Part shown: positions 34,262 through 42,437 of the stretch, in pieces
Layout: each line of letters starts with the position of its first letter
How positions within the stretch are numbered: the first letter of the stretch is position 1
Assembly (NCBI RefSeq): GCF_938028825.1
Contig: NZ_CALIZP010000051.1
Location: 1 to 59,641, forward strand
Length of the DNA: 59,641 nucleotides
Direction: 5' to 3'
Source of the DNA: an uncultured Cardiobacterium sp.
GTDB lineage: Bacteria > Pseudomonadota > Gammaproteobacteria > Cardiobacteriales > Cardiobacteriaceae
Position numbers and translations under genes: made by a program
Notes under the pieces: generated by a model
The model's database searches: none
Seen by the model: the letters and a program-made list of their open reading frames with translations, nothing else
What the model was told of the DNA's origin: nothing

Positions 34262-34690
34262 ATGCGCCATATCCTGCCCACAACCCTCACCGCCTGCCTG
34301 CTCGTCGCCTGTGCCACGGGCGGCGGCGTATCCCCCGACGCCGTCGCCGCCGGTATCGCCCGCAGCGCACCGCCCGGCAGCCAGATCCTCATCGCGGACG
34401 TCCCCGCATCAGCCGATTTCCTCGCCAACAGCATGATAGTGGCCGCCCAAAGCAGCGGCATGACCGCCTCCGGTTCCGTCCACAACATCCTGCAAGCACT
34501 CGCCGCCGACAACGTCCATATCGGCATCAGCGGCAGAAGCAGCAGCGTCAACCTCGCCACCCTCAAACGGGCGCTCAACGACTACAACGGCCACAGCAAC
34601 GCCCACGTTTACATCCACGCTGCGCCGGCAGACATTGCCGCACTACAACAACTTGCTGCCCCCAAAGGCATCACCATCCACGCCCTCTGA
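34262..34690 (+). CDS. Small lipoprotein of unknown function
   Basis: It encodes 142 residues. Lipobox LLVAC at Cys17; ribosome site AGGAG. The mature part alternates hydrophobic and polar residues (ILIADVPASADFLANSM, HNILQALAADNVHIGISG, AHVYIHAAPADIAALQQLA), suggesting a compact alpha/beta domain. I do not recognise the family. Its stop is one base before the SWIM gene start, so it may lie at the head of that operon. Confidence 0.75.
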   Translation: MRHILPTTLTACLLVACATGGGVSPDAVAAGIARSAPPGSQILIADVPASADFLANSMIVAAQSSGMTASGSVHNILQALAADNVHIGISGRSSSVNLATLKRALNDYNGHSNAHVYIHAAPADIAALQQLAAPKGITIHAL

Positions 34691-34691
34691 C

Positions 34692-36020
34692 ATGCCCACC
34701 TACACCGTCGCCCAAATCGCCCACCTCGCCCCTGACGCCGCCTCCAACAAAGCCGCCGCTGCCCTCGGCGCCAACAAATGGCCCCTGCTCGAAAAACAGG
34801 GCGACGCCCTATGGGGTCACTGCCAGGGCAGCGGCAAAAACCCCTACCAAACCGCCGTTGACCTCAGCGCCGAACCCGCCTTCAAATGCAGCTGCCCCAG
34901 CCGCAAATTCCCCTGCAAACACGGCCTCGCCCTGCTCTTGCGCTACGCTGAAAGCCCCGAACGCTTCCAGGAAGCCGCGCCACCCGACTGGGTCACCGCC
35001 TGGCTCGACAAACGCCGGCAGACCCGCGCAGCCAAAGCCGAGCGCGCCGACAAAGCCGAAAAAGCCGAAAAAGCCCCCGATCCCGCCGTCCAGGAAAAAC
35101 GCCGCCGGGCGCGCCATGCCAAAGCTGCCGACGGCCTTGCCGACCTGCAACGCTGGCTGGAAGACCAACTGCGCAACGGCCTTGCCCAACGCGGCGAATA
35201 CTACCAGCAACTGCACCACCTCGCGCGGCGCATGAACGACGCGCAACTCCCCGGCATCGCCGCCCGCCTGCAACACGCTGCCAGCCTCCCCGCCACCGCT
35301 CACGAAACCCTGCTCGCCGCTTACACCACCCTCTACCTGCTTGCCGACACCTACACCCGCTACGACCGCCTCGACCCCGACTGGCAGGCTGAAATCACCG
35401 CACGCCTCGGCATCCCCGTCGCCAAAGAAACCGTCCTGCAAAACCCGCCGCAGCACGACCACTGGCACAACATCGGCAGCCACAGTATCGACCTCGACCG
35501 GGGCGAAGCCCACTACCACTGGCTCTACGGCAGCCACAGTGGCCGTTACGCCTACATCCTCGAATTCCGCATCCCCGGCGCACCGCCACAAGCGGCGCCT
35601 GTCCTGCCCGGTATCGCCTACGACGGCGAACTCTGCTACTACCCCGGCATCGCCCCCCAACGCGCCCAGCCGCGCGAATGGCAGGCGCTACCCACCCTGC
35701 CACCGCTGCCGGATGGCGATTACACCCTCGCTGCCCTCACCGCCCGCCTGCACGCGGCAGCGCGCGACAACCCCTTCCGCAGCATGACCCCCGGCCGCCT
35801 CGACCACATCCGCCTCTACCGCCTGGGCGACGACTACGCCCTCGGCGACGACGGCAGCATCCTGCCCCTCGCCCACCCCGGCGATGAAACCGCTGCCCTA
35901 CTCGCACACACCGGCGGCAGCCCCTTCACCGCCTTCATCCGCTACGACCACCTCGATCGCCGCTGCCACCTGCTCGCCACCTGCTGCGACGGCAGCTACC
36001 GCTACTACCACCGCGCCTGA
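34692..36020 (+). CDS. SWIM zinc-finger protein (YehQ-like)
   Basis: It encodes 442 residues. The SWIM motif CSCPSRKFPCKH gives CxC-x6-CxH (Cys66, Cys68, Cys75, His77). A Lys/Ala/Glu-rich linker (about 100-150) and a large helical region follow, then a beta-rich C-terminal part (IDLDRGEAHYHWLYGSHSGRY). SWIM proteins bind DNA or protein partners. Here it is the first of four tightly packed genes with DUF5691, DUF4291 and a MoxR ATPase, similar to the E. coli yehL-yehM-yehP-yehQ set in which YehQ has the SWIM motif. The frame is open upstream, but the ATG at 34692 gives the sensible start. Confidence 0.85.
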   Translation: MPTYTVAQIAHLAPDAASNKAAAALGANKWPLLEKQGDALWGHCQGSGKNPYQTAVDLSAEPAFKCSCPSRKFPCKHGLALLLRYAESPERFQEAAPPDWVTAWLDKRRQTRAAKAERADKAEKAEKAPDPAVQEKRRRARHAKAADGLADLQRWLEDQLRNGLAQRGEYYQQLHHLARRMNDAQLPGIAARLQHAASLPATAHETLLAAYTTLYLLADTYTRYDRLDPDWQAEITARLGIPVAKETVLQNPPQHDHWHNIGSHSIDLDRGEAHYHWLYGSHSGRYAYILEFRIPGAPPQAAPVLPGIAYDGELCYYPGIAPQRAQPREWQALPTLPPLPDGDYTLAALTARLHAAARDNPFRSMTPGRLDHIRLYRLGDDYALGDDGSILPLAHPGDETAALLAHTGGSPFTAFIRYDHLDRRCHLLATCCDGSYRYYHRA

Positions 36021-36023
36021 ACC

Positions 36024-37496
36024 ATGCTACCGCCCGCCATCCTCAACACCGCCCTGCTCGGCACGGCCAAACAAACCGCCACACCCGACCTGCCGCCCGC
36101 ACTGGCCGCCTATCTGCCGCAGCTGCAAGGGGATAACCCCGAAGCGGCGCACTACCGCCTCGCAGCCCTCGCCTTCGCCTACGCTTACGGCGGCGGTAGT
36201 CCGGTGCAGACGGGCGGGGCATGGCAGGCCGTTCCCGTCGCGCCGGTTGACCCGCAGGAGCGCCATCCCCTCCCGGCGCTTACTGCCATCCTCCTGCGCT
36301 GGCTTGAAGGCGGGCAGCGTCATCTCGCCGCCTGGGCCTGCGGGGCCCTCGCCGCGCGCGGCTTCAGCCTGCCGCCCGATGCCGTTCCCGCGCTGCTTGC
36401 CACCCTCAATCCCGCTACTTTACCTGCCATCCTCCTCGGCAGCCGGGGGCGCTGGCTACTTGGCGAACTGGGGCAGCGCAATTATGAAAACGACACCGCC
36501 ACCGACCCGGACGAAGCCAACCACAGCGGGCGCAAGCACTGGCTGCGCCGCGTCCGTGCCAGCGACCCCGCCGCCGCGCGCGATAAAGTCGGGCAGTGGT
36601 GGCAAAGCGCCCCCGCCACGCGGCGCGACGAATATCTGGCCCTTTTCGCCATCGGCCTCGGCGCGGACGATGAAGCCTTCCTGACCCAGGCATTGAGCGA
36701 CCGCAGCAAGAGCGTGCGCCGCACCGCCGCCGACCTGCTGCGCCGCCTGCCCGGTAGCGCCCTGCAACGCCAGTACCAGAGCGAACTCGCCGCCCGTCTG
36801 CAATACAGCGGCGACGCAAAAAAACCGTGGCACTACACGCCGCAGCCCTACACCGACACGCTGAAACAGCTCGGCATCGAGCAAATCAGCCCGGATAAAA
36901 AAGAAAGCGACGACGACTACATCCTGCGCCAGCTCATCCTCGCCCTGCCGCTGGACGCCTGGGCGGAGGTGCTGCACACCGACGCCGCCACAGCCGCCAC
37001 CATCCTCGCTACGCACCGCCCGCTGCTGCGCAACCTGCACCGCGAATACTGGGTGGACAGCATGGACGACCCGCGTTTCACCCGCGCCATCCTCACCGCA
37101 CGCTGGCCACAACTGCCGGACGACATCCGCCACCGCCTGCTCGCGCGCCTCACCCCTGCCGAACGCGAAGTCGTGCTGGCCACGCCCGGCCTTGACCACG
37201 GCCTGCTATCCCGCAGCTACAACAACAGCGAAACCTTCGAACCCGCCCAGCCCTGGGGGCCGTTGTACAGCCGGGCGGTATTTGACGGCATCCTGCACAG
37301 CACCCTGCTGCAAAAATACGGCAGCACCAACGACGCCGAGCGCTGCGCTGTCTGCCTCGACACCCGCGCCACGGCGGATACCATCGCTGCACTGCCCGCG
37401 CACCCCGCCTATCCGCACAGCACCTTTATCGACGCCCTTCATCAATACGCGGGCGAAAAACAAACCTTCCTCGACCTGCTGGACAGCCAATCATGA
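36024..37496 (+). CDS. DUF5691 domain protein
   Basis: It encodes 490 residues; opens with LNTALLGTAKQ, the usual beginning of DUF5691. The protein is rich in helical hairpins (HLAAWACGALAARGF, DEAFLTQALSDRSKSVRRTAADLLRRL, which read like HEAT-type repeats) and has no obvious catalytic motif. DUF5691 genes are normally linked to SWIM, MoxR-ATPase and VWA genes. Starts three bases after the SWIM stop and overlaps the next gene by four bases. Confidence 0.78.
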   Translation: MLPPAILNTALLGTAKQTATPDLPPALAAYLPQLQGDNPEAAHYRLAALAFAYAYGGGSPVQTGGAWQAVPVAPVDPQERHPLPALTAILLRWLEGGQRHLAAWACGALAARGFSLPPDAVPALLATLNPATLPAILLGSRGRWLLGELGQRNYENDTATDPDEANHSGRKHWLRRVRASDPAAARDKVGQWWQSAPATRRDEYLALFAIGLGADDEAFLTQALSDRSKSVRRTAADLLRRLPGSALQRQYQSELAARLQYSGDAKKPWHYTPQPYTDTLKQLGIEQISPDKKESDDDYILRQLILALPLDAWAEVLHTDAATAATILATHRPLLRNLHREYWVDSMDDPRFTRAILTARWPQLPDDIRHRLLARLTPAEREVVLATPGLDHGLLSRSYNNSETFEPAQPWGPLYSRAVFDGILHSTLLQKYGSTNDAERCAVCLDTRATADTIAALPAHPAYPHSTFIDALHQYAGEKQTFLDLLDSQS

Positions 37497-38074
37497 CCAT
37501 CCCCGTCCGCCAAATTCGCGCCGTGTACGACGCCGATACCATCCGTGTCTATCAAGCCTATAACGACGCTATCGCCGATAGCGCCCTTGCCCACGGCACC
37601 TTCGTCTCGCCGCCGTACAAAAAAACGCGCATGACCTGGATAAAGCCCTCCTTCCTCTGGATGATGTACCGCAGCGGCTGGGCGCAGAAAGACGATAACC
37701 AGCGCCGCATCCTCGCCATCGACATCCGCCGCAGCGGCTTTGCTTGGGCGCTGTCCCACAGTGCGCCGAGCAGTGTGCCGCCCGGCATGGATGTGGAAGC
37801 TTGGCAGGCCGAAAAAGCCCGTGCGCCGGTGCGCATCCAATGGGATCCCGAACGCGATCTCAACCTTCAACCCCTGCCGCATCGCGCCATCCAGATTGGC
37901 CTGAGCGGCGTCGCCGTTGAACATTATTGCAACGACTGGATCACGCGCATCACCGACATCACCGCGCTCGCCCACAACATCCACCAACTGGTGCAACAAC
38001 GCCGCTACGACGAAGCCCAAGCCCTGCTACCGCAGGAGCGCCCCTATCCCAACCCACAGGAACCCCAACCATGA
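37493..38074 (+). CDS. DUF4291 domain protein
   Basis: It encodes 193 residues with the DUF4291 signatures VRQIRAVYDADTIRVYQAYN at the start, MTWIKPSFLWMMYRSGW (about 44-60) and the later IQWDPERDLNLQPLPHRAIQIGL. The family has no established function; its charged and aromatic conserved residues suggest an enzyme or nucleic-acid binder. It overlaps both neighbours by four bases inside the SWIM/MoxR operon, an unusual insertion, since this cluster normally passes from DUF5691 directly to the ATPase. Confidence 0.82.
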   Translation: MTIPVRQIRAVYDADTIRVYQAYNDAIADSALAHGTFVSPPYKKTRMTWIKPSFLWMMYRSGWAQKDDNQRRILAIDIRRSGFAWALSHSAPSSVPPGMDVEAWQAEKARAPVRIQWDPERDLNLQPLPHRAIQIGLSGVAVEHYCNDWITRITDITALAHNIHQLVQQRRYDEAQALLPQERPYPNPQEPQP

Positions 38075-39150
38075 ACAACATCCTCCGCCAACACGCCGAA
38101 CAGCAAAACGCCGAAGAACTGCACGAACTGCAAAAACAGGACAACAACCCGCGTCCGGAAAACTGGCAACTCTCGCCCGCCGCCGTGGTCACCTACCTCG
38201 TTGGCGGCACACTCGACAACGGTTACACCATCAGCGCCAAATACATCGGTAACCGCCGCCTGATGGAAATCGCCGTCGCTACGCTTGCCACCGACCGCGC
38301 CCTCCTCCTCTACGGCCTGCCCGGCACGGCCAAAAGCTGGGTGAGCGAACACATCGCTGCCGCCATCAGCGGCGATTCCACCCTCGTCGTGCAAGGCACC
38401 GCCGGCACCGGCGAAGAAGCGCTGCGCTACGGCTGGAACTACGCCGAACTGCTCGCCAAAGGGCCGAGCCGCGCGGCGCTTGTCGAAAGCCCGCTGATGC
38501 GCGCCATGCGTGACGGCAAAATCGCCCGCATCGAAGAACTGACCCGTATCGGCGCCGACGTGCAGGACACCCTCATCACCATCCTCTCCGAAAAAAGCCT
38601 GCCCATCCCCGAACTCACCGACGAAGTGCAGGCAGTGCGCGGCTTCAGCGTCATTGCCACCGCCAACAACCGCGATAAAGGCGTGAACGACCTCTCAAGC
38701 GCGCTCAAACGCCGCTTCAACACCGTCATCCTGCCGCTGCCGGCAACCCTGGACGAAGAAGTGGACATCGTCCGCCGCCGCGTTGAAGACTACGGCACAA
38801 CCATGCAACTGCCCGCCGAAAAACCGGCGCTGGCGGAAATCCGCCGCATCGTCATCATCTTCCGCGAACTGCGCGAGGGAACGACTGCCGACCGCAAAAA
38901 CAAACTGAAAAGCCCCAGCGGCACCCTCTCCACCGCCGAAGCCATCTCGGTGGTCAACAACGGCATGGCGCTCTCCGCCTACTTCGGCGATGGCGTCCTG
39001 CGCGCGCACGACCTCATCGCCGGACTCCTCGGCGCGGTCGTCAAAGACCCGGTGCAGGATGCCATCGTCTGGCGCGAATACCTGGAAACCGCCGTCAAAC
39101 CGCGTGATGACTGGAAGGACCTGTACCGCGCCGCCCGCGACATAAGCTGA
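38071..39150 (+). CDS. MoxR-type AAA ATPase (YehL-like)
   Basis: It encodes 359 residues. Walker A GLPGTAKS (82-89), a divergent Walker B (IARIEELTR), the insertion ADVQDTLITILSE typical of MoxR, sensor 1 VIATANNRDKG and the Arg finger SALKRRFN. MoxR ATPases remodel or load partner proteins, generally together with a VWA-domain protein. The usual VWA and DUF5682 genes are missing after it: a terminator and an opposite-strand gene follow instead. Start at ATG 38071 overlaps the DUF4291 stop. Confidence 0.85.
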   Translation: MNNILRQHAEQQNAEELHELQKQDNNPRPENWQLSPAAVVTYLVGGTLDNGYTISAKYIGNRRLMEIAVATLATDRALLLYGLPGTAKSWVSEHIAAAISGDSTLVVQGTAGTGEEALRYGWNYAELLAKGPSRAALVESPLMRAMRDGKIARIEELTRIGADVQDTLITILSEKSLPIPELTDEVQAVRGFSVIATANNRDKGVNDLSSALKRRFNTVILPLPATLDEEVDIVRRRVEDYGTTMQLPAEKPALAEIRRIVIIFRELREGTTADRKNKLKSPSGTLSTAEAISVVNNGMALSAYFGDGVLRAHDLIAGLLGAVVKDPVQDAIVWREYLETAVKPRDDWKDLYRAARDIS

Positions 39151-39183
39151 ACACACCGCCTGCCCGTCTGCGCACGCCCAAAA

Positions 39184-39211
39184 ACAAACCCCGCCGTGGC
39201 GGGGTTTGTTT
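39184..39211. terminator. Bidirectional terminator between the MoxR operon and the surface lipoprotein gene
   Basis: AACAAACCCCGC and its complement surround a four-base loop; the AT-rich stem base works in both directions. The two genes converge here. Confidence 0.85.
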
Positions 39212-39225
39212 ATCAGGCACGGCCT

Positions 39226-39999
39226 TCATTCATCATCACGCACGGCACCGTAGCTGCCGCTCAAGTTCTGCGTGCTGTCGTGGAAAATGCCGCCCAATTC
39301 GCGGGCGTTGTCGCCGTAAAAATGCCCGGCGGTGCTGACCCCGGCGCTGTTGGTGCTGCCGGAAAAATGACTGCCGTTGATGGTCGCGGTTAGATAGATC
39401 GGGTTGAATTGAATATTGCTGTCCCGTTCCGCTTTGATGCGTCCGCTCACAGTCTTATTGCCGAAGTTAACGGTGAAATCGGCATCAGCGACACCGGCGA
39501 CGCCATTACGACCAACTGCCGCATCGCCGTCATATTCGACGATACCTCGGCTTGGCATATTGGTGGTAAAGGCGCCCTGGCTGAAGATGTAGTCGGTATT
39601 GTCATGCGTGATGTAGCCGAAGCGGCTGTTGCGGTAATTGTGGCCGCTGACCAGGAAATTCTTGTAGCTGACGCCGTTAATTTGTATTGAATTGCTGCGG
39701 ATGTTGGGAAGACCGCCGGAGTAAATGCCGCTCTGTTGCGACGGGAAGTACTTGCCGTCGATATGCAGCACATTGAGGCTGGTGCTGTTCAGGGCTTTGG
39801 CGTGGCTGGCGCTGTTGAACGTCGCGCCGTTGGGAATGGCGAACGCGGTACCGTGATACGCATCTTTATTGTAACGGCCGGTATTGTCGTTATTCGGATG
39901 CTGCGGATCAACCGGGGTATTGTTTTTGTCGTCCTTGCCACCGCAAGCGGCAAGCAGCAGGGTCGTTGCGGCGATAAGCGCGAAAGTGGGTTTGTTCAT
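39226..39999 (-). CDS. TbpB/Slam-type surface lipoprotein
   Basis: From ATG 39999 it encodes 257 residues with a lipobox LLLAACGG (Cys19) and an Asn/Asp-rich linker. The C-terminal half is an eight-strand barrel-like region: DFTVNFGNKTVSGRIKAE, YLTATINGSHFSG, then AGHFYGDNARELGGIF and NLSGSYGAVRD. These last blocks are the mark of TbpB-type and other Slam-exported lipoproteins that bind transferrin, haemoglobin, haem or complement factor H. Likely on the cell surface. No Slam exporter or TonB receptor gene adjoins it. The open frame runs to 40092 with no plausible earlier start. Confidence 0.78.
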   Translation of the reverse strand: MNKPTFALIAATTLLLAACGGKDDKNNTPVDPQHPNNDNTGRYNKDAYHGTAFAIPNGATFNSASHAKALNSTSLNVLHIDGKYFPSQQSGIYSGGLPNIRSNSIQINGVSYKNFLVSGHNYRNSRFGYITHDNTDYIFSQGAFTTNMPSRGIVEYDGDAAVGRNGVAGVADADFTVNFGNKTVSGRIKAERDSNIQFNPIYLTATINGSHFSGSTNSAGVSTAGHFYGDNARELGGIFHDSTQNLSGSYGAVRDDE

Positions 40000-40113
40000 C
40001 GTAATGCTCCGTAAATGACTGAAAAAGCGGCGGTTGCCACTTGACGCATTATCCGCCCACCCACATGAAGCGGTGGTGAACAAAACCGTCATTTTTCTTA
40101 ACCTTGCCGGGCG

Positions 40114-40449
40114 TTACCCCACCAGCAACCGTGCCAAAAGCGCCTGCGTTTCCTGCAACTGCGTGATGCGCGCCGCCGTCTCCGCCTGACAGGCGCGCAG
40201 CTTGTCGCGCAGCGCCGGGCAGAACGCCTGCGGGCGGTCGTGCAGGCAATCGTGCAGCAGGGCAATATCTTTCAGTGCCAGCCCCGCCTGTTGCAGCAGG
40301 CGGATTTTCGCCACCTGCGCCACATCCGCCTCGCCATAAAGGCGATAACCGGCGGCGCTGCGCGCGGGCGCCAGCAGTCCCTGCGCTTCATAAAAACGCA
40401 GCATCCGTATGCTCACCTGTGTGCGCTGCGCCAATTCCCCTATTTTCAT
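40114..40449 (-). CDS. MerR family transcriptional regulator
   Basis: It encodes 111 residues: the helix-turn-helix MKIGELAQRTQVSIRMLRFYEAQGLLAPARSAAGYRLYGEADV, then a coiled-coil dimer helix (AETAARITQLQETQALLARLL). A Cys in AFCPALRDKLRAC might bind a ligand or metal. The upstream start at 40521 would read through the shared promoter, so ATG 40449 is used. It is divergent from the hydrolase/EthD pair and their common promoter has the long spacer typical of MerR control. Confidence 0.88.
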   Translation of the reverse strand: MKIGELAQRTQVSIRMLRFYEAQGLLAPARSAAGYRLYGEADVAQVAKIRLLQQAGLALKDIALLHDCLHDRPQAFCPALRDKLRACQAETAARITQLQETQALLARLLVG

Positions 40450-40460
40450 GCGTCCTCCGC

Positions 40461-40491
40461 TTGACCCTGACAAGGTGTCATAGTCTACCCT
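40461..40491 (+). promoter_or_regulatory. MerR-type promoter with 19-base spacer
   Basis: TTGACC (40461-40466), a 19-base spacer and TACCCT (40486-40491). The spacer has the imperfect dyad TGACAAGGTGTCA. Overlong spacers of 19-20 bases are the hallmark of MerR-controlled promoters. It should drive the hydrolase gene at 40520 under control of the divergent regulator. Confidence 0.75.
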
Positions 40492-40519
40492 TGCGTCGTC
40501 ATTCACACAGGAGCATGCC

Positions 40520-41104
40520 ATGCACGCTTACATCATCCACGGTTACGGCGCGGGCCCGACCGATCATTGGTTCCCCTGGTTGCAGGCACGTTTGCAGGCG
40601 GCGGGCATTCCAACCATCGTCCCGCCGCTACCCGACAGCGAGCATCCCGATTTTGCCGCCTGGCAGACGGTGCTGGCGCAAACCGTCGGCATGCCCGATC
40701 GCAACACTTTGCTTATCGCGCACAGCCTCGGCACCATCAGCCTGCTGCATTACCTGAATGCGACCCGTCCCGCAGCGGTGGGCGGCCTCGTGCTGGTGGC
40801 AGGCTTTGGTACGCGGTTGCCGACGCTGCCGACCATCGGCGGTTTCAATATAGATGCCTACATTGACCGCTGCCATCTTGATGACGCCACCCTGCGCCGC
40901 CATGCCGCGCAAATGCACCACCTCATCAGCAACAACGATTACGTCGTCGCCCCCGTCAACAGCCATGCCCTCGCCGCGCGACTCGGCGGCACGGTGCATG
41001 AACTGCCGCAACACGGCCATTTTTTAAGCACCGACGGCATTACCCGGCTACCCGCCGCATGGGCAGCCCTGCAAACCTGCATCAACGGAGAAAATCATGT
41101 TTAA
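40520..41104 (+). CDS. RBBP9/YdeN-type alpha/beta hydrolase
   Basis: It encodes 194 residues with MHAYIIHGYGAGPTDHWFPWL at the start and the nucleophile Ser69 in IAHSLGTI; late blocks FNIDAYID and ELPQHGHFLS hold the likely Asp/His of the triad. This is the small serine hydrolase family related to human RBBP9. Substrate unknown. It overlaps the EthD gene by eight bases, and the pair is probably induced by the divergent MerR protein. Confidence 0.87.
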   Translation: MHAYIIHGYGAGPTDHWFPWLQARLQAAGIPTIVPPLPDSEHPDFAAWQTVLAQTVGMPDRNTLLIAHSLGTISLLHYLNATRPAAVGGLVLVAGFGTRLPTLPTIGGFNIDAYIDRCHLDDATLRRHAAQMHHLISNNDYVVAPVNSHALAARLGGTVHELPQHGHFLSTDGITRLPAAWAALQTCINGENHV

Positions 41105-41444
41105 AATCATCATGTTCGTCAAAAAACGCGCCGAACTCGACACGAACGAATTTCTCGCCTGCTGGCGCGCACATGCCGCCAAAGTCCTGCATCATCAGGC
41201 GGCACTCGGCATCCGTGCCTATGCGAAAACCCTGCCGGAAGCCGCCGATACCATGCGCGACACCCTGCCCTTTGCCTACGACGCGATGGGCGAACTGTGG
41301 TACGACAGCCGCGATGATTTCCTGCGCGCCCGCAGCACCGCCGCAGGACGGGCTGCGCTTGCCGAATTGCGCGCGGACGAACTGCGCTTCGTCGATATGG
41401 CGCAATCGGTGATGTGGTTCGGGACGGAAGAACGCATTATCTGA
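41097..41444 (+). CDS. EthD domain protein
   Basis: It encodes 115 residues, dimeric ferredoxin-like fold of the EthD group: FKIIMFVKKRAELDTNEFLACWRAHAAKVL is the family signature, and VMWFGTEERII ends the protein. EthD proteins are small accessory or enzymatic proteins in degradation of xenobiotics or polyketides. Overlaps the hydrolase gene, hence translationally linked to it. Confidence 0.85.
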   Translation: MFKIIMFVKKRAELDTNEFLACWRAHAAKVLHHQAALGIRAYAKTLPEAADTMRDTLPFAYDAMGELWYDSRDDFLRARSTAAGRAALAELRADELRFVDMAQSVMWFGTEERII

Positions 41445-41463
41445 ATCCGGCTGCACCAAAATG

Positions 41464-41490
41464 AAAAAGCGGGCAGAACGCCCGCTTTTT
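41464..41490. terminator. Bidirectional terminator after the EthD gene
   Basis: AAAAAGCGGGC and GCCCGCTTTTT enclose a short loop, between the EthD gene and the convergent DUF882 gene. Confidence 0.9.
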
Positions 41491-41502
41491 CGTATTCATT
41501 CG

Positions 41503-42126
41503 TTAGTAGTACCAGGTGCGTACCGGACCGGAATCCACGTGAATAAAATTCGAGCCGCGATAAATGCCGATGCCGCCTGCGTTCAGGCGCTGCGCCATCG
41601 CGCGCAACTGCCGCGCGTTATAACCCTGAATGGAAATGTCGGCAGCCTGAGCCTTCATGTGATAGCTCTGCTTGCCGACATTCTTGGAGCGACGCGCCAA
41701 CATGGAATTGGTAGCCGGTGAGCGGTAGCCGCTATGCAATTCGATCGTCGCATTATTGCCAACGTTGCTTTGCATGTAGTGGAGGATATTGAGCAGGTCG
41801 ATATCCACAGAAACAATCTGATTCTGGCGGAAATCGCGGAAGAAATTGCTGATTTCATCCATGGCAGGCTGAATATAACCATATTCCGGAGACCAAAAGA
41901 CCGCGCGGATATTTTCGCCGGTGTGCGGGTTGTGCATCTTGATCATCCGCTCGCGGCTGATGGCAGCTTTGGCCCAGTCGGCAGGCAATAAAAGACCCGC
42001 CGTCGCGATCGCAGCAGTTTTCAGGAAAGTGCGTCGGGCATTGCGGGTGCAGCAGGGGCAATCTTCGCCGTGTTCAAAATCGGCAAAAGTAACCGCCCGT
42101 TCAGTGTCGGGTTTCTTGAAAAACAT
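41503..42126 (-). CDS. DUF882/YcbK-type M15 peptidase with Tat signal
   Basis: About 207 residues from ATG 42126. After a 30-residue cytosolic extension comes RRTFLKTAAIATAGLLLP, a Tat signal. The catalytic domain has LHSGYRSPATN, SYHMKAQAADIS and NFIHVDSG, giving the His, Asp and His zinc ligands of the M15/YcbK family. E. coli MepK, of this family, cuts peptidoglycan cross-links. The extension contains CPCC and HGED of unknown use. The tRNA-Met gene lies directly upstream on the same strand. Confidence 0.87.
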   Translation of the reverse strand: MFFKKPDTERAVTFADFEHGEDCPCCTRNARRTFLKTAAIATAGLLLPADWAKAAISRERMIKMHNPHTGENIRAVFWSPEYGYIQPAMDEISNFFRDFRQNQIVSVDIDLLNILHYMQSNVGNNATIELHSGYRSPATNSMLARRSKNVGKQSYHMKAQAADISIQGYNARQLRAMAQRLNAGGIGIYRGSNFIHVDSGPVRTWYY

Positions 42127-42226
42127 ATTGAGATTTACCGTTTCGTGTTTGAGGCGGCGGATACTAAAGTAATTGCAATGAATTTGCAACAAACCGGTGC
42201 CGGAAACGGGAATGGAAGAAGGGATT

Positions 42227-42303
42227 TGGTGGCTACGCCCTGACTCGAACAGGGGACCCCATCATTATGAGTGATGTGCTCTAACCGACTGAGCTACGTA
42301 GCC
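42227..42303 (-). tRNA. tRNA-Met (CAT), elongator, CCA encoded
   Basis: On the minus strand the 77-base gene folds as a cloverleaf: acceptor GGCTACG/CGTAGCC, anticodon loop CTCATAA (anticodon CAT), T-arm GTTCGAGTC, encoded CCA. It is nearly the same as the E. coli elongator tRNA-Met over most of its length, which separates it from initiator Met and from the Ile tRNA with modified CAT. Confidence 0.96.
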
Positions 42304-42406
42304 TTAATGGAGAAGAGGAAGGAAGAAGGCGCGCGATTATGCCGAGCGCGCGGGAGAGTGTCAAGCCCTGCCGGCAAACATTACCAAACCCGCCGCCACC
42401 AGCCAC

Positions 42407-42412
42407 TATAAT
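42407..42412 (+). promoter_or_regulatory. Probable -10 box of uvrD
   Basis: TATAAT 26 bases before the GTG start of uvrD; no strong -35. Confidence 0.5.
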
Positions 42413-42437
42413 GCCCGCCTTTTTGCGGAGAACACAC

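Noticed and set aside
42227..42303. tRNA-Met gene as an integration site of a genomic island
   Set aside because: No integrase gene, no repeated 3' end and no change of composition beside it.
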